Part shown: piece by piece, positions 1 through 10,700 of the stretch
How positions within the stretch are numbered: the first letter of the stretch is position 1
Layout: each line of letters opens with the position of its first letter
From: Lachnospiraceae bacterium UBA935
GTDB lineage: Bacteria; Bacillota; Clostridia; Lachnospirales; Lachnospiraceae
Direction: 5' to 3'
DNA: 64,000 nucleotides
NCBI GenBank assembly: GCA_002293525.1
Contig: DBDJ01000021.1
Coordinates: forward strand, 76,487-140,486
Position numbers and translations under genes: made by a program
Notes under the pieces: model-generated
The model's database searches: none
Seen by the model: only the letters and a program-made list of their open reading frames with translations
What the model was told of the DNA's origin: nothing

Positions 1-3000
1 CGATGGATCTTTTGGATCGGTGCCAGAGAAAATCGCTGTTTTGCGTCCAGCATCGTGATCAGGTCGGATACTGCCGGCACATCAGCAACGATCTGGCGGA
101 TCAAGATACCGGCCTGGATTTCATTGAGCTCAAGCCGTCCTTCCGGTTCCTCTGGTTCGGCGGCCGGCGTCTTTTCCTGTAGCAGGCCGGCCAGTTTCGC
201 AGCTGTGGGACATTGGAAAATATCGTTTATTTTTACCGTAAATCCTTGGTCGGACAGCTCCTTGGTCAGGGCGATCGCTTTGATTGACTGTCCGCCGCAG
301 CGGAAAAAGTCATCGTTATTATTGAGGACAGCGACATTGAGGATCTTTTTCATCGTTTTGAGGATCAAGGCTTCCCGTTCATCCGTCCGTTCATCCGTCC
401 TTTTCTCCTTCTTTTCCGTCCTTTTATCTGTTTTTTCCTCCGCTTCATCATAGCCCGCTATCACCGGAAGCGCCTTTCGGTCGATCTTGCCGTTATGATT
501 CAACGGGAAGGCCTCCAGCAGCATATATTGCGAAGGGATCATATAAACCGGCAGCCTGCTGCTCAATGCTTCATGCAGATAGTTTTCATTAAACCGGTCT
601 TTCTGGCTGTAATCGCTGACGGTATAGTAGGCGATCAAGGACAGGGTTTCGAGTCGGTCTTTTTCGGTCACCACGAAGGCCTTGCGGATCCCCGGAACAT
701 TTTCGATCTGCCGCTCAATCTCTCCCAGTTCCACCCGGTGACCTCTTATTTTGACCTGAAAATCTTTGCGGCCAAGGAAAACCAGTTCCTTTTTGCTGTT
801 CCACACCACCCTGTCCCCAGAGCAGAATACCCGCTCTTTGCCGGCAAGGGCAAACGGAATGAACTTGGCGGCCGTCAGTTCTTCCTGATTTAGGTAGCCC
901 TGCGAAACCGCCGCACCGCCGATATACAGTTCTCCGGCCACATTCAGCGGGGCCAGCTGCTGCCTGTCGTCAACGACATAGACTGACGTGCCTGTCGCCG
1001 GATAACCGATCGGCACAATTGATACATCTTCCACATCATCCACCGGGTAGCCGGTAGCCATAATTCCCGTTTCCGTAGGTCCATAGCCGTTGATGATCCG
1101 GCCTTTCCCAAGGACACGGACGGCTTTCCGGGCATGATGCAGGGACATTTGCTCCCCGCCGACCAGGATCTTCCGGATTCCTTTCATGGACTCGGGTTTC
1201 CAGTCCACCAGCATATGAAAGAGAGCTGTGGACAGGCACATTAACGTGATTTTTTCCCGGATCAGGAATTCCGCCAGCGCGGGAATATCGATTGTAAGTT
1301 CCTGCGGCACGATCACCAGGGTCGCTCCGTTTAGCAGCGATGTATAAAAATCGAACATCGAGGGGTCGAAAACATAGTTGGACATCTGCACAACCCGGTC
1401 ATTTTCCTTGGCATTGATAAAATTATTATATTTCACCACCCGAATGATATTTTTATGCATTACGCAGGTTCCTTTTGGCCGCCCTGTGGAGCCTGAGGTA
1501 TAAAGAATAAAAAGCAGGTCTTCATGGTGGAATTCCGGTGGCGTATAAGGGGATCCGACACCCATGTCTTGATCTTGGTCCAGACGGTTTTCTTCCACAT
1601 CGATCAGATAGGCACGGATACCCGGACCAATCCGCCCGGCGAGCTCCCGAGAGGTAATGACGATCTTGCTTTTACTGTCTTCGATAATATAGTCAACCCG
1701 GTCTTGGGGATACTGCGTATCAACCGGAATATAGACCGCTCCCAGCTTCATGACTCCCAGCATGCCAAGAACCTGCCGATAGCCGCGCTCTAAGAAAAGC
1801 AGGACATCATCCCCATAGCCGATGCCACACTGCTGTAAGCGCTCGGCCAGCTGATTGGCCAGGTTGTTTAACTGGCGATAGGATAAGCGTTCCCCTTGGT
1901 CTTCAAGAGCCGTTTTGTCAGGATTATCCCTGACACTTTGCTCAAACAGGCGCAAGATGGTCTGCTCCGGCGGGCCTAAGCTTTCCGTCCGATTGACCGT
2001 ATCCGTCAGCCATTGCCGCTCGGTTACGGTAATTAGACTGGCATTTTGCAGTTTTTGGCCGCTGTCAGCCAGCATCCAGCCGATCACATGCTCAAGGCGG
2101 CTGCCCATGAGACCGATGGTTTCACTCCGGAACAGGCTTTTCAGATAATCGATGTCAAGCGTAAACTGCCCGTCTTTTTCTTCCAAGGTAAAGGTAAGGT
2201 CATATTTGACATCGACTTCCCCGTTTTCATAAGGTATCAGCTTAAGGCCCTCGATCTTTGGCTCTTCGGTCCCCATATTGACATAATTAAGGGCTACGTC
2301 GAACAGCGGCTTCCGGGAACTGCTCTTAGGGATGTCAAGGGCTTCTACCAGCGCGTCAAACTGGCAGTCCTGATTGTCAAAAGCCTGTAATATTTTTTCT
2401 TTCATATATTGCAGGTATTCTGCCACAGTGAGTTCTTCATCGATCTTGCTTTTTATCGCCAAGGTATTGACGAACATCCCGACAACCGGCTCCAGCTTTA
2501 CATGGTTCCGGCCGGCGACCGCCGTGCCAATCACGATTTCGTCTTGGCCGGTATAGCGCCACAGGAGGATCTTAATGGCGGCCATCAGCAAAATAAACGG
2601 GGTAAGGCCCTGCTGCCTGGCCGCTTCAAAGATCTGGCTGTTAAGGCTTGGAGTAAATTCAAAATGCCTGGTCCTGCCGTCATAACGCATGGTTTCGGGA
2701 CGGTCATAATCGGTGTATAACTCCAGTACCGGTATCGTGCCGGCAAACTCTTGTTTCCAATACTCTAACTGGCGGTCTGCCTTCCCGCTCCGGAAATAAT
2801 CATTCTGCCACTTGGCAAAATCCTTATATTGCACATCCGGCTCCGGAAGCTCCTTACCTTCATACAGCGCCTGGAGCTCCCTTAACAGGATGGCCAGCGA
2901 GCTTTGATCGGCAATGATATGATGCATGTCCAGGATCAGAATATGTTCCTGGTTGTTTAAGCTGATCACCATGACCCGCAGCAGTGGGGCCCGGCTCAGA

Positions 3001-4655
3001 TCGAAAGCCCGGATCCGGCTACGGATTTCCTGCTCGATATTTTCCTTGATGCCGATGGAAAACTCTACCTCGAAGCTGACCTTTGGTTCGATGATCTGGA
3101 CGACGTCGCCGTTAACCATCTCAAAGCGGGTCCGGAACGCTTCATGTCTTTGTATCATGCGGGAAAAACAGCTTTGCAGTTTTTTCTTATAAATCACGCC
3201 TTCAACCAGGTAAACGGCAGCCAGGTTATACGGCAGGGCATCATCGATCACTTCGTTCATGACGTACATCCGTTTCTGGGCACCGGAAGGCTCGTAATAT
3301 TTCTGGATTTCCAGTCTTTTGATCACATCTTCCGAGCAGCTGCTTACATGCTCGCGTAGATATTTTTCCATCCGCCCGAACCGGGAATACTGGAACACAT
3401 GGGACAGCGGAAAATCAATCTGTAAGCGTTCCTTTATTTTAGCGGATAGCATGATTGCGTCCAAGGATGAGCCGCCTTTTTCGATGAAGTCGTCATTTCC
3501 CCCGGGATCGGTGATTCCCAGCGCATCTTTCCATAGCTCTTTCAATACCGATGCGACAGCTGCTCCGCCCGGCACGGATGACACTGCTGCCGCGGACGAC
3601 ATGGGCGCCGCAGGAGTGGTTGCCGGATCCGGTTTTTGACCGTTTCGGGTGCCGGAAACCACATCGCTTTCGTATTTCTTTTTATCGAAGACATAGGTCG
3701 GCAGCGATATCCGCCGGGGCGCGAATTCCTGATTCAGCTTGTCCCAGTTAACGGCAATGCCGAGGCACCAGAGTCTTCCGATCAGGGCACTAAAACAATG
3801 CGCAAATGGCAGATAAGAAGAGTCGTCCGAACCGATCAGGGTCAATACCTGCTCTGAGCCGGGCTCCGGCAGACACTGAGAAGTTATGCTGTTTTCAAGT
3901 TTATCGGATGACAGTTTTACGGTAACGGCCTTTTCCAGATAGGCCTTAGCTTTTTTACCGGCTCTTTTCATGACCGGGATCTGTTTTTCTTTTATCTGAT
4001 AGTATTGATATTTTTCTTCATAGGAAGAAAGCACGCCAAACCGGTGAATCATATCGACGGCGTCTTCGATCCGGAGCGCTTCGGCACAGACCATTGCGGT
4101 CAGCTCCGCTACGCCCTCTCCCGCCAGCGCGGAAGGGTTGATCCCGATTGCCTGAAGTGCCTTAACGTTGGCATATCCCCAGGTCAAGGCAAGAAAAGCC
4201 GCGGTCTTTCCATCGGCACCGGCAGCAGTTGTAGCTGGCGACGCGACTTTTTCCGCATATTGAGCCGGTATTATGGTCATGACATCGGCTACGGCCTGGC
4301 GGTAAACCTTGAACAGGTAGCCGGTTTCTTTTTCTTCATGCCAGGCTTTCCAGGATGCCGCCGTGTCTTCCGGCTCCGGCAGCAGGTACACCAGTTCGGG
4401 CTTGTCGCCACGGGTATTGGCCTTGCTGCCGCTCAGGACTTGGAAGTGATTGCCGGCCATGCCGGTGCGGTCGGCGATGACCGCTTTTTTATATTCCAGC
4501 TCTCTCCGGCCCTTCTGCAAGGTCCAGGAGGCATCCGCCAGATGGATCCAGCTGTTATCTTTTAAATATCCGATAACCTGATGCAGTGTATTGTCAAGCG
4601 CCTCTTGGCTTCTGGCCGAAAAAGGCAGAATATACAGTTGGTTTTTACTATCCAT
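1..4655 (-). CDS. NRPS with N-terminal AT remnant: pseudoAT-ACP-C-A-PCP, partial at left edge
   Basis: The gene runs off the left edge after about 1550 codons. Residues 1-60 are a normal KS-to-AT linker. The next 220 residues align with an acyltransferase but lack the GQGSQ motif, and the nucleophile motif GHSxGE reads GEGVAE, so the catalytic serine is missing. The post-AT linker (LPTYVFDKKKY) is intact. Then follow an ACP (GGSSL, about 410), a condensation domain from about 456 (HHIIADQ), an adenylation domain (SGSTGRPKG about 1050; NGYGPTE about 1184), a PCP (GGQSIKA about 1454) and the first residues (LAPIQ) of another C or E domain. Hand-read pocket residues are D P F C L G G I M; a small hydrophobic substrate is a weak guess. 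I chose ATG at 4655 because AAGGGG lies 7 nt upstream, as at 15704; ATG at 4661 is the alternative. The preceding protein ends in a KS without an AT, so the two halves form one split PKS module. Confidence 0.9.
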   Translation of the reverse strand, partial: MDSKNQLYILPFSARSQEALDNTLHQVIGYLKDNSWIHLADASWTLQKGRRELEYKKAVIADRTGMAGNHFQVLSGSKANTRGDKPELVYLLPEPEDTAASWKAWHEEKETGYLFKVYRQAVADVMTIIPAQYAEKVASPATTAAGADGKTAAFLALTWGYANVKALQAIGINPSALAGEGVAELTAMVCAEALRIEDAVDMIHRFGVLSSYEEKYQYYQIKEKQIPVMKRAGKKAKAYLEKAVTVKLSSDKLENSITSQCLPEPGSEQVLTLIGSDDSSYLPFAHCFSALIGRLWCLGIAVNWDKLNQEFAPRRISLPTYVFDKKKYESDVVSGTRNGQKPDPATTPAAPMSSAAAVSSVPGGAAVASVLKELWKDALGITDPGGNDDFIEKGGSSLDAIMLSAKIKERLQIDFPLSHVFQYSRFGRMEKYLREHVSSCSEDVIKRLEIQKYYEPSGAQKRMYVMNEVIDDALPYNLAAVYLVEGVIYKKKLQSCFSRMIQRHEAFRTRFEMVNGDVVQIIEPKVSFEVEFSIGIKENIEQEIRSRIRAFDLSRAPLLRVMVISLNNQEHILILDMHHIIADQSSLAILLRELQALYEGKELPEPDVQYKDFAKWQNDYFRSGKADRQLEYWKQEFAGTIPVLELYTDYDRPETMRYDGRTRHFEFTPSLNSQIFEAARQQGLTPFILLMAAIKILLWRYTGQDEIVIGTAVAGRNHVKLEPVVGMFVNTLAIKSKIDEELTVAEYLQYMKEKILQAFDNQDCQFDALVEALDIPKSSSRKPLFDVALNYVNMGTEEPKIEGLKLIPYENGEVDVKYDLTFTLEEKDGQFTLDIDYLKSLFRSETIGLMGSRLEHVIGWMLADSGQKLQNASLITVTERQWLTDTVNRTESLGPPEQTILRLFEQSVRDNPDKTALEDQGERLSYRQLNNLANQLAERLQQCGIGYGDDVLLFLERGYRQVLGMLGVMKLGAVYIPVDTQYPQDRVDYIIEDSKSKIVITSRELAGRIGPGIRAYLIDVEENRLDQDQDMGVGSPYTPPEFHHEDLLFILYTSGSTGRPKGTCVMHKNIIRVVKYNNFINAKENDRVVQMSNYVFDPSMFDFYTSLLNGATLVIVPQELTIDIPALAEFLIREKITLMCLSTALFHMLVDWKPESMKGIRKILVGGEQMSLHHARKAVRVLGKGRIINGYGPTETGIMATGYPVDDVEDVSIVPIGYPATGTSVYVVDDRQQLAPLNVAGELYIGGAAVSQGYLNQEELTAAKFIPFALAGKERVFCSGDRVVWNSKKELVFLGRKDFQVKIRGHRVELGEIERQIENVPGIRKAFVVTEKDRLETLSLIAYYTVSDYSQKDRFNENYLHEALSSRLPVYMIPSQYMLLEAFPLNHNGKIDRKALPVIAGYDEAEEKTDKRTEKKEKRTDERTDEREALILKTMKKILNVAVLNNNDDFFRCGGQSIKAIALTKELSDQGFTVKINDIFQCPTAAKLAGLLQEKTPAAEPEEPEGRLELNEIQAGILIRQIVADVPAVSDLITMLDAKQRFSLAPIQKIH

Positions 4656-4668
4656 GCTCATACCCCTT

Positions 4669-4683
4669 GTCCGCTGCGCGGAC
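4669..4683. repeat. Hairpin GTCCGCTGCGCGGAC ahead of a ribosome site
   Basis: This perfect inverted repeat (arms GTCCGC/GCGGAC) ends directly at the AAGGGG ribosome site of the downstream NRPS gene. The same hairpin with the same flank sits at 15718-15732 before another NRPS gene, and a near copy is at 4718-4732. It could act in translation control, mRNA processing or pausing; the role is inferred. Confidence 0.6.
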
Positions 4684-4717
4684 TTATGAATCAGTCGTGA
4701 AGAACAGCTGTGCCATT

Positions 4718-4732
4718 GTCCGCTGTGCGGAT
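4718..4732. repeat. Near copy of the intergenic hairpin
   Basis: The sequence GTCCGCTGTGCGGAT repeats the hairpin at 4669-4683 with two changes, one of which breaks the outermost pair. Both copies lie in the roughly 110-bp gap between the stop at 4765 and the start at 4655, so that mRNA gap would carry two tandem hairpins. Confidence 0.5.
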
Positions 4733-4764
4733 CTTGGAATCAATAGTTGAAAGCGCATATGATC

Positions 4765-7700
4765 TTACTCAGCTTCTTCCAGAATGACATGGGCGTTTGT
4801 TCCTCCGATCCCGAACGAACTCACGGCCGCCTTCAGTTTTTGCTTACGCTGTTTCGGTTCCTGAACTTCCGTATTGACATAAAAAGGGCTGTCGTCCAGG
4901 CTCACCTTGGCATTGGGCCGGCTGAAATTTATCAGCGGCGGTATCCGTTTCTTATTTAGGATTAAGACGGTCTTAATAAGGCCGGCAATCCCAGCCGCCG
5001 CATCCAGATGCCCAAGGTTAGCTTTCACTGCTCCCAGTGCGCAATATCCCTTTTGATCGGTTGACCAGGCCTGCTTTACGGATTCTATTTCAATCGGATC
5101 TCCCAGCGCTGTTCCGGTACCATGGGTCTCCAGATAACAGATTTCTTCTGGTGCTGTCCGTGCCTTGCGAAGAGCTTCTTTGATAACCGCAGTTTGGCCT
5201 TTCACGCCAGGCGCGGTGTAGCCGATCTTGTCACAGCCGTCATTGTTGACCGCTGAACCTTTGATCACTGCATATATGTGATCCCGGTCTTCTTGTGCCT
5301 TGCTAAGCGGCTTGAGCAGGACGACCCCGCAGCCCTCGCCGGGAACCGTGCCGGTGGCATCCTCGGAGAACGGCCGGCAGTGCCCGTCTTTGGAGAAGAT
5401 CATTCCTTCATGCCACAGATAGCCTTCTTTTCTGGGATAGGAAAGGCATACGCCGCCGGCAATCGCCATATCGGACGCGCCGTTATGCAGGGATTCGATT
5501 GCCTGATGGACAGCCACAAGCGAAGTGGAGCAGGCGGTCTGGACATTCATGCTGGGGCCTTTTAGATCCAGTTTGTAAGCTATCCGGGAGGTCAGGAAAT
5601 CCCGCTCATTATAGGTAATGGCTTCAAAGCCGTCGATAATGTCATCTTGGGTGTTGATAAACCTTGTCATCCAGACCAGATTGGAGCTGCTGCCGGCAAA
5701 CATGCCGATCTTGCCCTCATACTCGTAGGAGTTATAGCCGGCATCTTCCAAAACTTCATACGTGCACTGATGCAGCAGGCGAATCTGAGGATCCATCATC
5801 TGAGCTTCTTTATCGGAATAGTCAAACAGCTTGGCATCAAAGCAGTCCGCGCCGTCTAAATAGCCTTTGGCTTTTACGTAGTTATCTTTATATAGGAGGG
5901 ATCCGCCAATCCCGCTGGCTAAAAGCTCTTCTTCGCTGAAAACCTTGATGCTTTCTTTGCCGGCCAGAATATTCTCCCAGAATGCATCCGTATTTTCCGC
6001 ATCCGGGAAGCGGCAAGCGATCCCGATTACGGCAATATCCTGATGACTGTCCGTTACCTCCGTTTCCGCCCGGTCGGTTTCCGGCTCCGGCTGCCTGGAC
6101 AGGAAACCGGTTTGGGGATCGGGATCGTCGCTAAAAGCGTCGTCATCAAATTCATCCGCTCTGATTCCGGCTCCGGTTCCAGCTCCGATTCCAGTTCCGT
6201 TGCTGTTGCCTTCCTGCCGATTGATTAGTTGAAGCATACCGGCGACAGTTGGATATTCAAACAGCTTGATAACCGGAACGGCAATGCCCAGATCATTATT
6301 GATCTTATTGTTCACCATAATCAGAGCCAGGGAATTACCGCCGGCATCAAAGAAATTATCATGGACTCCGATCGAATCTTTGTGCAATACTTCTTTCCAT
6401 ATGTCCAATATAAACTCGCTCACCGACCGGGAAGTTGTTACTGTCCCTGTCGTTTCTGCAGCAGCCTGATTCCTGTCGGCTTGGTTCCTGTCGGCTTGGT
6501 TCCCGCCGGCTTGGTTCTGGGCGGCTTGGCTCTGGACGGTTTGGCTCTGGTCGACTTGGTTCCCGCCGGCACGATTCTTGTCGACACTTTTTTCGTGGTC
6601 AGGAACTATCAGGGCGTTTCTGTCTAGCTTTCCGTTTGGAAGCTTGGGCAGCTTGGGAAGCCGGATAAAGCCGGACGGAGCCATATAGTGAGGCAATTTG
6701 GCTTCCACCCAGTCGCGCAGCCATTTATCGTCCTGCGCAACTGCGGCATCCGCTTTGAGGCTGTAGAACAGCAAGAGTTCTTTGTTCTGCCCATCTTTGT
6801 TCTGCCCGTCTTCGTCTGCTACCTTTGCGACAGCTTCAGTAATCGCGGGATGTCTGATGACGACATTTTCGATTTCCCCCAGTTCAATCCGGTAACCCCG
6901 GATTTTTACCTGGTTATCCAGTCGTCCGGATATCTCCGTTTCCCCGTTTGCCAGCATCCGGCCGCGGTCGCCGGTCTTGTATATTCTCGTCCCCGGCAGC
7001 TCGTCGATGGCTATGAATCTTCTATCGGTCTCGTCGGTATTGTGATAATATCCTTGCGCCAGTCCTTCGCCGGCAATGCCTATCTCACCATAGACCCCAT
7101 AGGGCTGCAGGCGGTTATCCTTGCTGAGGATAAAGATCTGTGTATTGGCAATCGGGTGGCCGATATTGACATAGTCTGATGCGGTCAGGTCTTTTGTCGT
7201 TGACCAGATCGTCGCTTCCGTCGGCCCGTACATATTGTAAATCCGTCCGGCGGATTTCCGGCGGATTTCCTTGAGCATCGGAAGCGGATAGTTTTCACCG
7301 CCGCTTAAGATGCCTTTCAACTGATTCAGGGCCGGTTCAAAAGCTTTGTGTTCAATAAATACCTTGATCCGTGAGACCGTGCTTAAAATATGGGTCACAT
7401 CATGGCGGAGGATTTTGGCAGCCGTCAGGGCAGGGTCGAGCTGTTCGGCTTCGGTAGCCATATAGACTGAGTGTCCCGTGCACATCGGCACGATTGATTC
7501 AAAAGCAAAGATGTCAAAACATGGCGTGGTTATGCAGATCACCCGGTCTTCTGGCGCTGCAAATAGCTGCCGGTTCATAATGTCGCTGACAAAGTTGATG
7601 ACGGCCCGGTGTCCTACCATAACCCCTTTGGGATTGCCGGTCGACCCAGAGGTAAACATCACATAGGCCAGCGGATCTGCCGAACAGCTTATTTGCGGAT

Positions 7701-10700
7701 TTTTAACCGTTTCTTCATCCGTCTTTAAAGCAGCACTGTCAATATAGACCCCTTCATAGTCTACTTTGTCGCGGTATTCCGGGCTTATTAAGACCGCCTT
7801 CGGCTTGCTCTGGCGGATCATATAGCATATCCTTTCCTGAGGAAATCCGAAGTCAATCGGAACATAAGCCGCTCCGGTCTTTAATACCGCCAGCATCCCG
7901 GCCAGCAACCATTCATCTCTTTTGCCCACAATACCCACGAGGTCTCCCTCACCGACCGGAACTTCCAGCAGCCGATGGGCAATCGTATTGATCTTCTCAT
8001 TTAACTGCCGATAAGAAAACTCTTGGCCATCTCCGTTGATGAAAGCAATCTTCTTGGGATGCTTACTGACGTTTTCCTCGAACATCTCATGGAGCAGAAC
8101 ATCCTTTCTGGTCGTCAGTGCCGTTTCTTCAAACTGCCGGCCAAGCGAAGACAGCTCCTGATCGGAGATGATATTCAGCAGGCCCAGCGGGCTGTGACAG
8201 TCCGCAAGGATGCTCTTCATCACGGTGGCAAAGTTCTCCATCAGCCGCTGTACACTGTCCTCGGTAAACAGATCGGAGGCATAGTCGATAAAACATTGAA
8301 TCTCCTTCGATTTTTCCTGCCGGCAGGTTAAGACCATGTCATAGTCGGCGGTCTTGGGGTCATAGTCAAACGGCCGTGTCGGTTTTCCGTCGATGCTGAT
8401 GTCATGGACGGTCATGTTCTGATAATCAAAGCATACGTCAAATAAGGCATTGCGGTTAAATTCCCGGCGGATTGCCAGATGATCCACCAGCTCGTCGAAC
8501 TGATAGCTCTGGTACTTAAGTGCTTCCATCACCTGCTCTTTGACCTCACCGAGAAATACGATAAAGCGCTTTTGTGCTTCTGGCCGGTTCCGCATTGCCA
8601 GCATGTTAATAAACATCCCCATCATTTCGGCGACTTCTTCAGTATTCCGGCCCGCTACCGGGGTTCCGATGACGATATCCTCCTGGCCCGAATAGCGGGA
8701 CAGCAAGACATACCATGCGCTCAGCAAAGCCATATACATCGTCGCGCCGTTTTGCTGGGCAAACTGCTCAAACTGCCTTGCCAGATCGGCTTCAATGGTA
8801 AAATAATATCGGTTTCCTTGAAATGTCTTTACGGCCGGGCGCTCCCGGTCAAGGGGCAGCTCCAGAACCGGAATCCGGTCTTCAAACAGGCCGGTCCAGT
8901 AACTTTTGGCCGCTTTCGCTTCTTCCGACTCAAGATATTGGTTCTGCCATGCGACGAAATCTTTATATTGAAGCCGCAATGGCGGCAATTCGCCGAAATA
9001 CAGCTCATTAAAGTCTTTTTTTAAGATTTCCACCGAGGTCGCATCAGCAATAATATGATGGACATCAAACAAAAGCACGGAGTGGCCGGTATCGACCGTG
9101 ATCAGCTTAAGCCTCCAAAGCGGCGCCTGGAATAAATCGAACGGCCTGACGAATTCGTCCATCAAGGCATCGATATCCTGCTCTTCTTTGAGCAGCCGGC
9201 GTTCAAAGCTCAGATCAGCAGTGATCTGGTCGGCAATGACTTGAACCACTTGATAGCCTTGAATAGCAAATGATGTCCGCAGCACTTCATGTCGGCTGAT
9301 CAGCTTCTGCACTGCCTTTTGCACTTTACCCTCATCCAGCTGTCCTTCAATTATGGTCGCCGACGGAAGATTGTAAGCCAGGTTTCCAGGATCAAGCTGA
9401 TACAGGCTGAACATCCGCTTCTGAGCCGGGGATACGCAGTAATATTCGGCTTTGGGAACCGGCATGAGCTTATTCTGCGGGCTGTCGGCGTAACCTGATG
9501 TGGCAAGATACTGTGCCAGTTTCTTGGGTGTTGTCCGCTTAAATATCTCTGATACCGACAGCTTTACTCCCGCTGTGCTTTCAATCGCACTGACCAGGCT
9601 GATTGCTTTCAGGGAGTCGCCGCCCAGTTTGAAAAAGTCCTGGTCGGCCGTCACGACATCGTAGCCAAGTACCGACCGAAAGGCATCGATTACCCGGTTT
9701 TCCAGTGGTTGATGTATCATTGCCGCCGCCCCGCTTCCTGCCGCCGTCCATGCATTTGCCGCAGCGCTTCCTGCCGCCGGCCAAGTTCCTGCCACCGCCG
9801 GGATCGGGTCTGCCGCTGCTTTCCGGGCGGCGTCCGCACTGCCGGAGCTATCTACGCCGAGCAAAATCGGAACCGGATAGTGCTTTTTGTCAAACCGGTA
9901 GCCGGGCAAGGAAATCTTGTTCCGCCGCTTATCACCCATGAAACGCTGCCAGTCGATCGCTACGCCGGCCTCCCAAAGGCTGCCGAGCTTTGAATAAAAG
10001 TATTCCCGGTCCGGCTCGTTTTCCCGGGCATGGCGGATCAGGCTGATAAATGTATGGCTGTCCTTTTTCTCTTTATGCTGGATCGCAAAGGTACATAATG
10101 ACCTTCCAGCGCCGATTTCCAGAAAGGCGGCTGCTTCTTCCTGCAGCACGGTCGTAAGGGTCTGGGTAAACTGGACCGGACGAACAATATGCTCGCTCCA
10201 GTATCCAGCCCGGCACATCTGACCTTCGTCGGCCCACTGGCCGGTAAGATTGGCAACCATCGGAAATCGAGGTTCATTCATCGGTAACCGGCTTAGGACT
10301 TCACCGAACTCCGCGGCGGCCTCTTTCATCAAAGGGGTATGGAAAGCATGAGATGTCTTAATAACCGAACATTTCAGCCCTTTTTCCAGCACTGTCTGTT
10401 CAAAAGCCTTGATCTTTTCCTTTGTTCCACCCACCACACAGCGGTCCGAGGTATTATCAAGAGCCAGCGACACCCCGTCGGGAAGCATGGCTGCTACCTT
10501 GTCGGCGGCGGCCATAACGGCCAGCATCGCGCCAGGCTGCTGCTTCTGCATGATGTCGCCTCTGGCCCTGACAATCTGCACCGCATCCGCAAGGCTCCAT
10601 ATCCCTGCCACAGCCGCGGCCGTCACTTCACCGATGCTGTGCCCGACCAGCGCATCCGGCTTCACGCCCAGCTCCATGAGCAGAAGGGCCAGCGAATATT

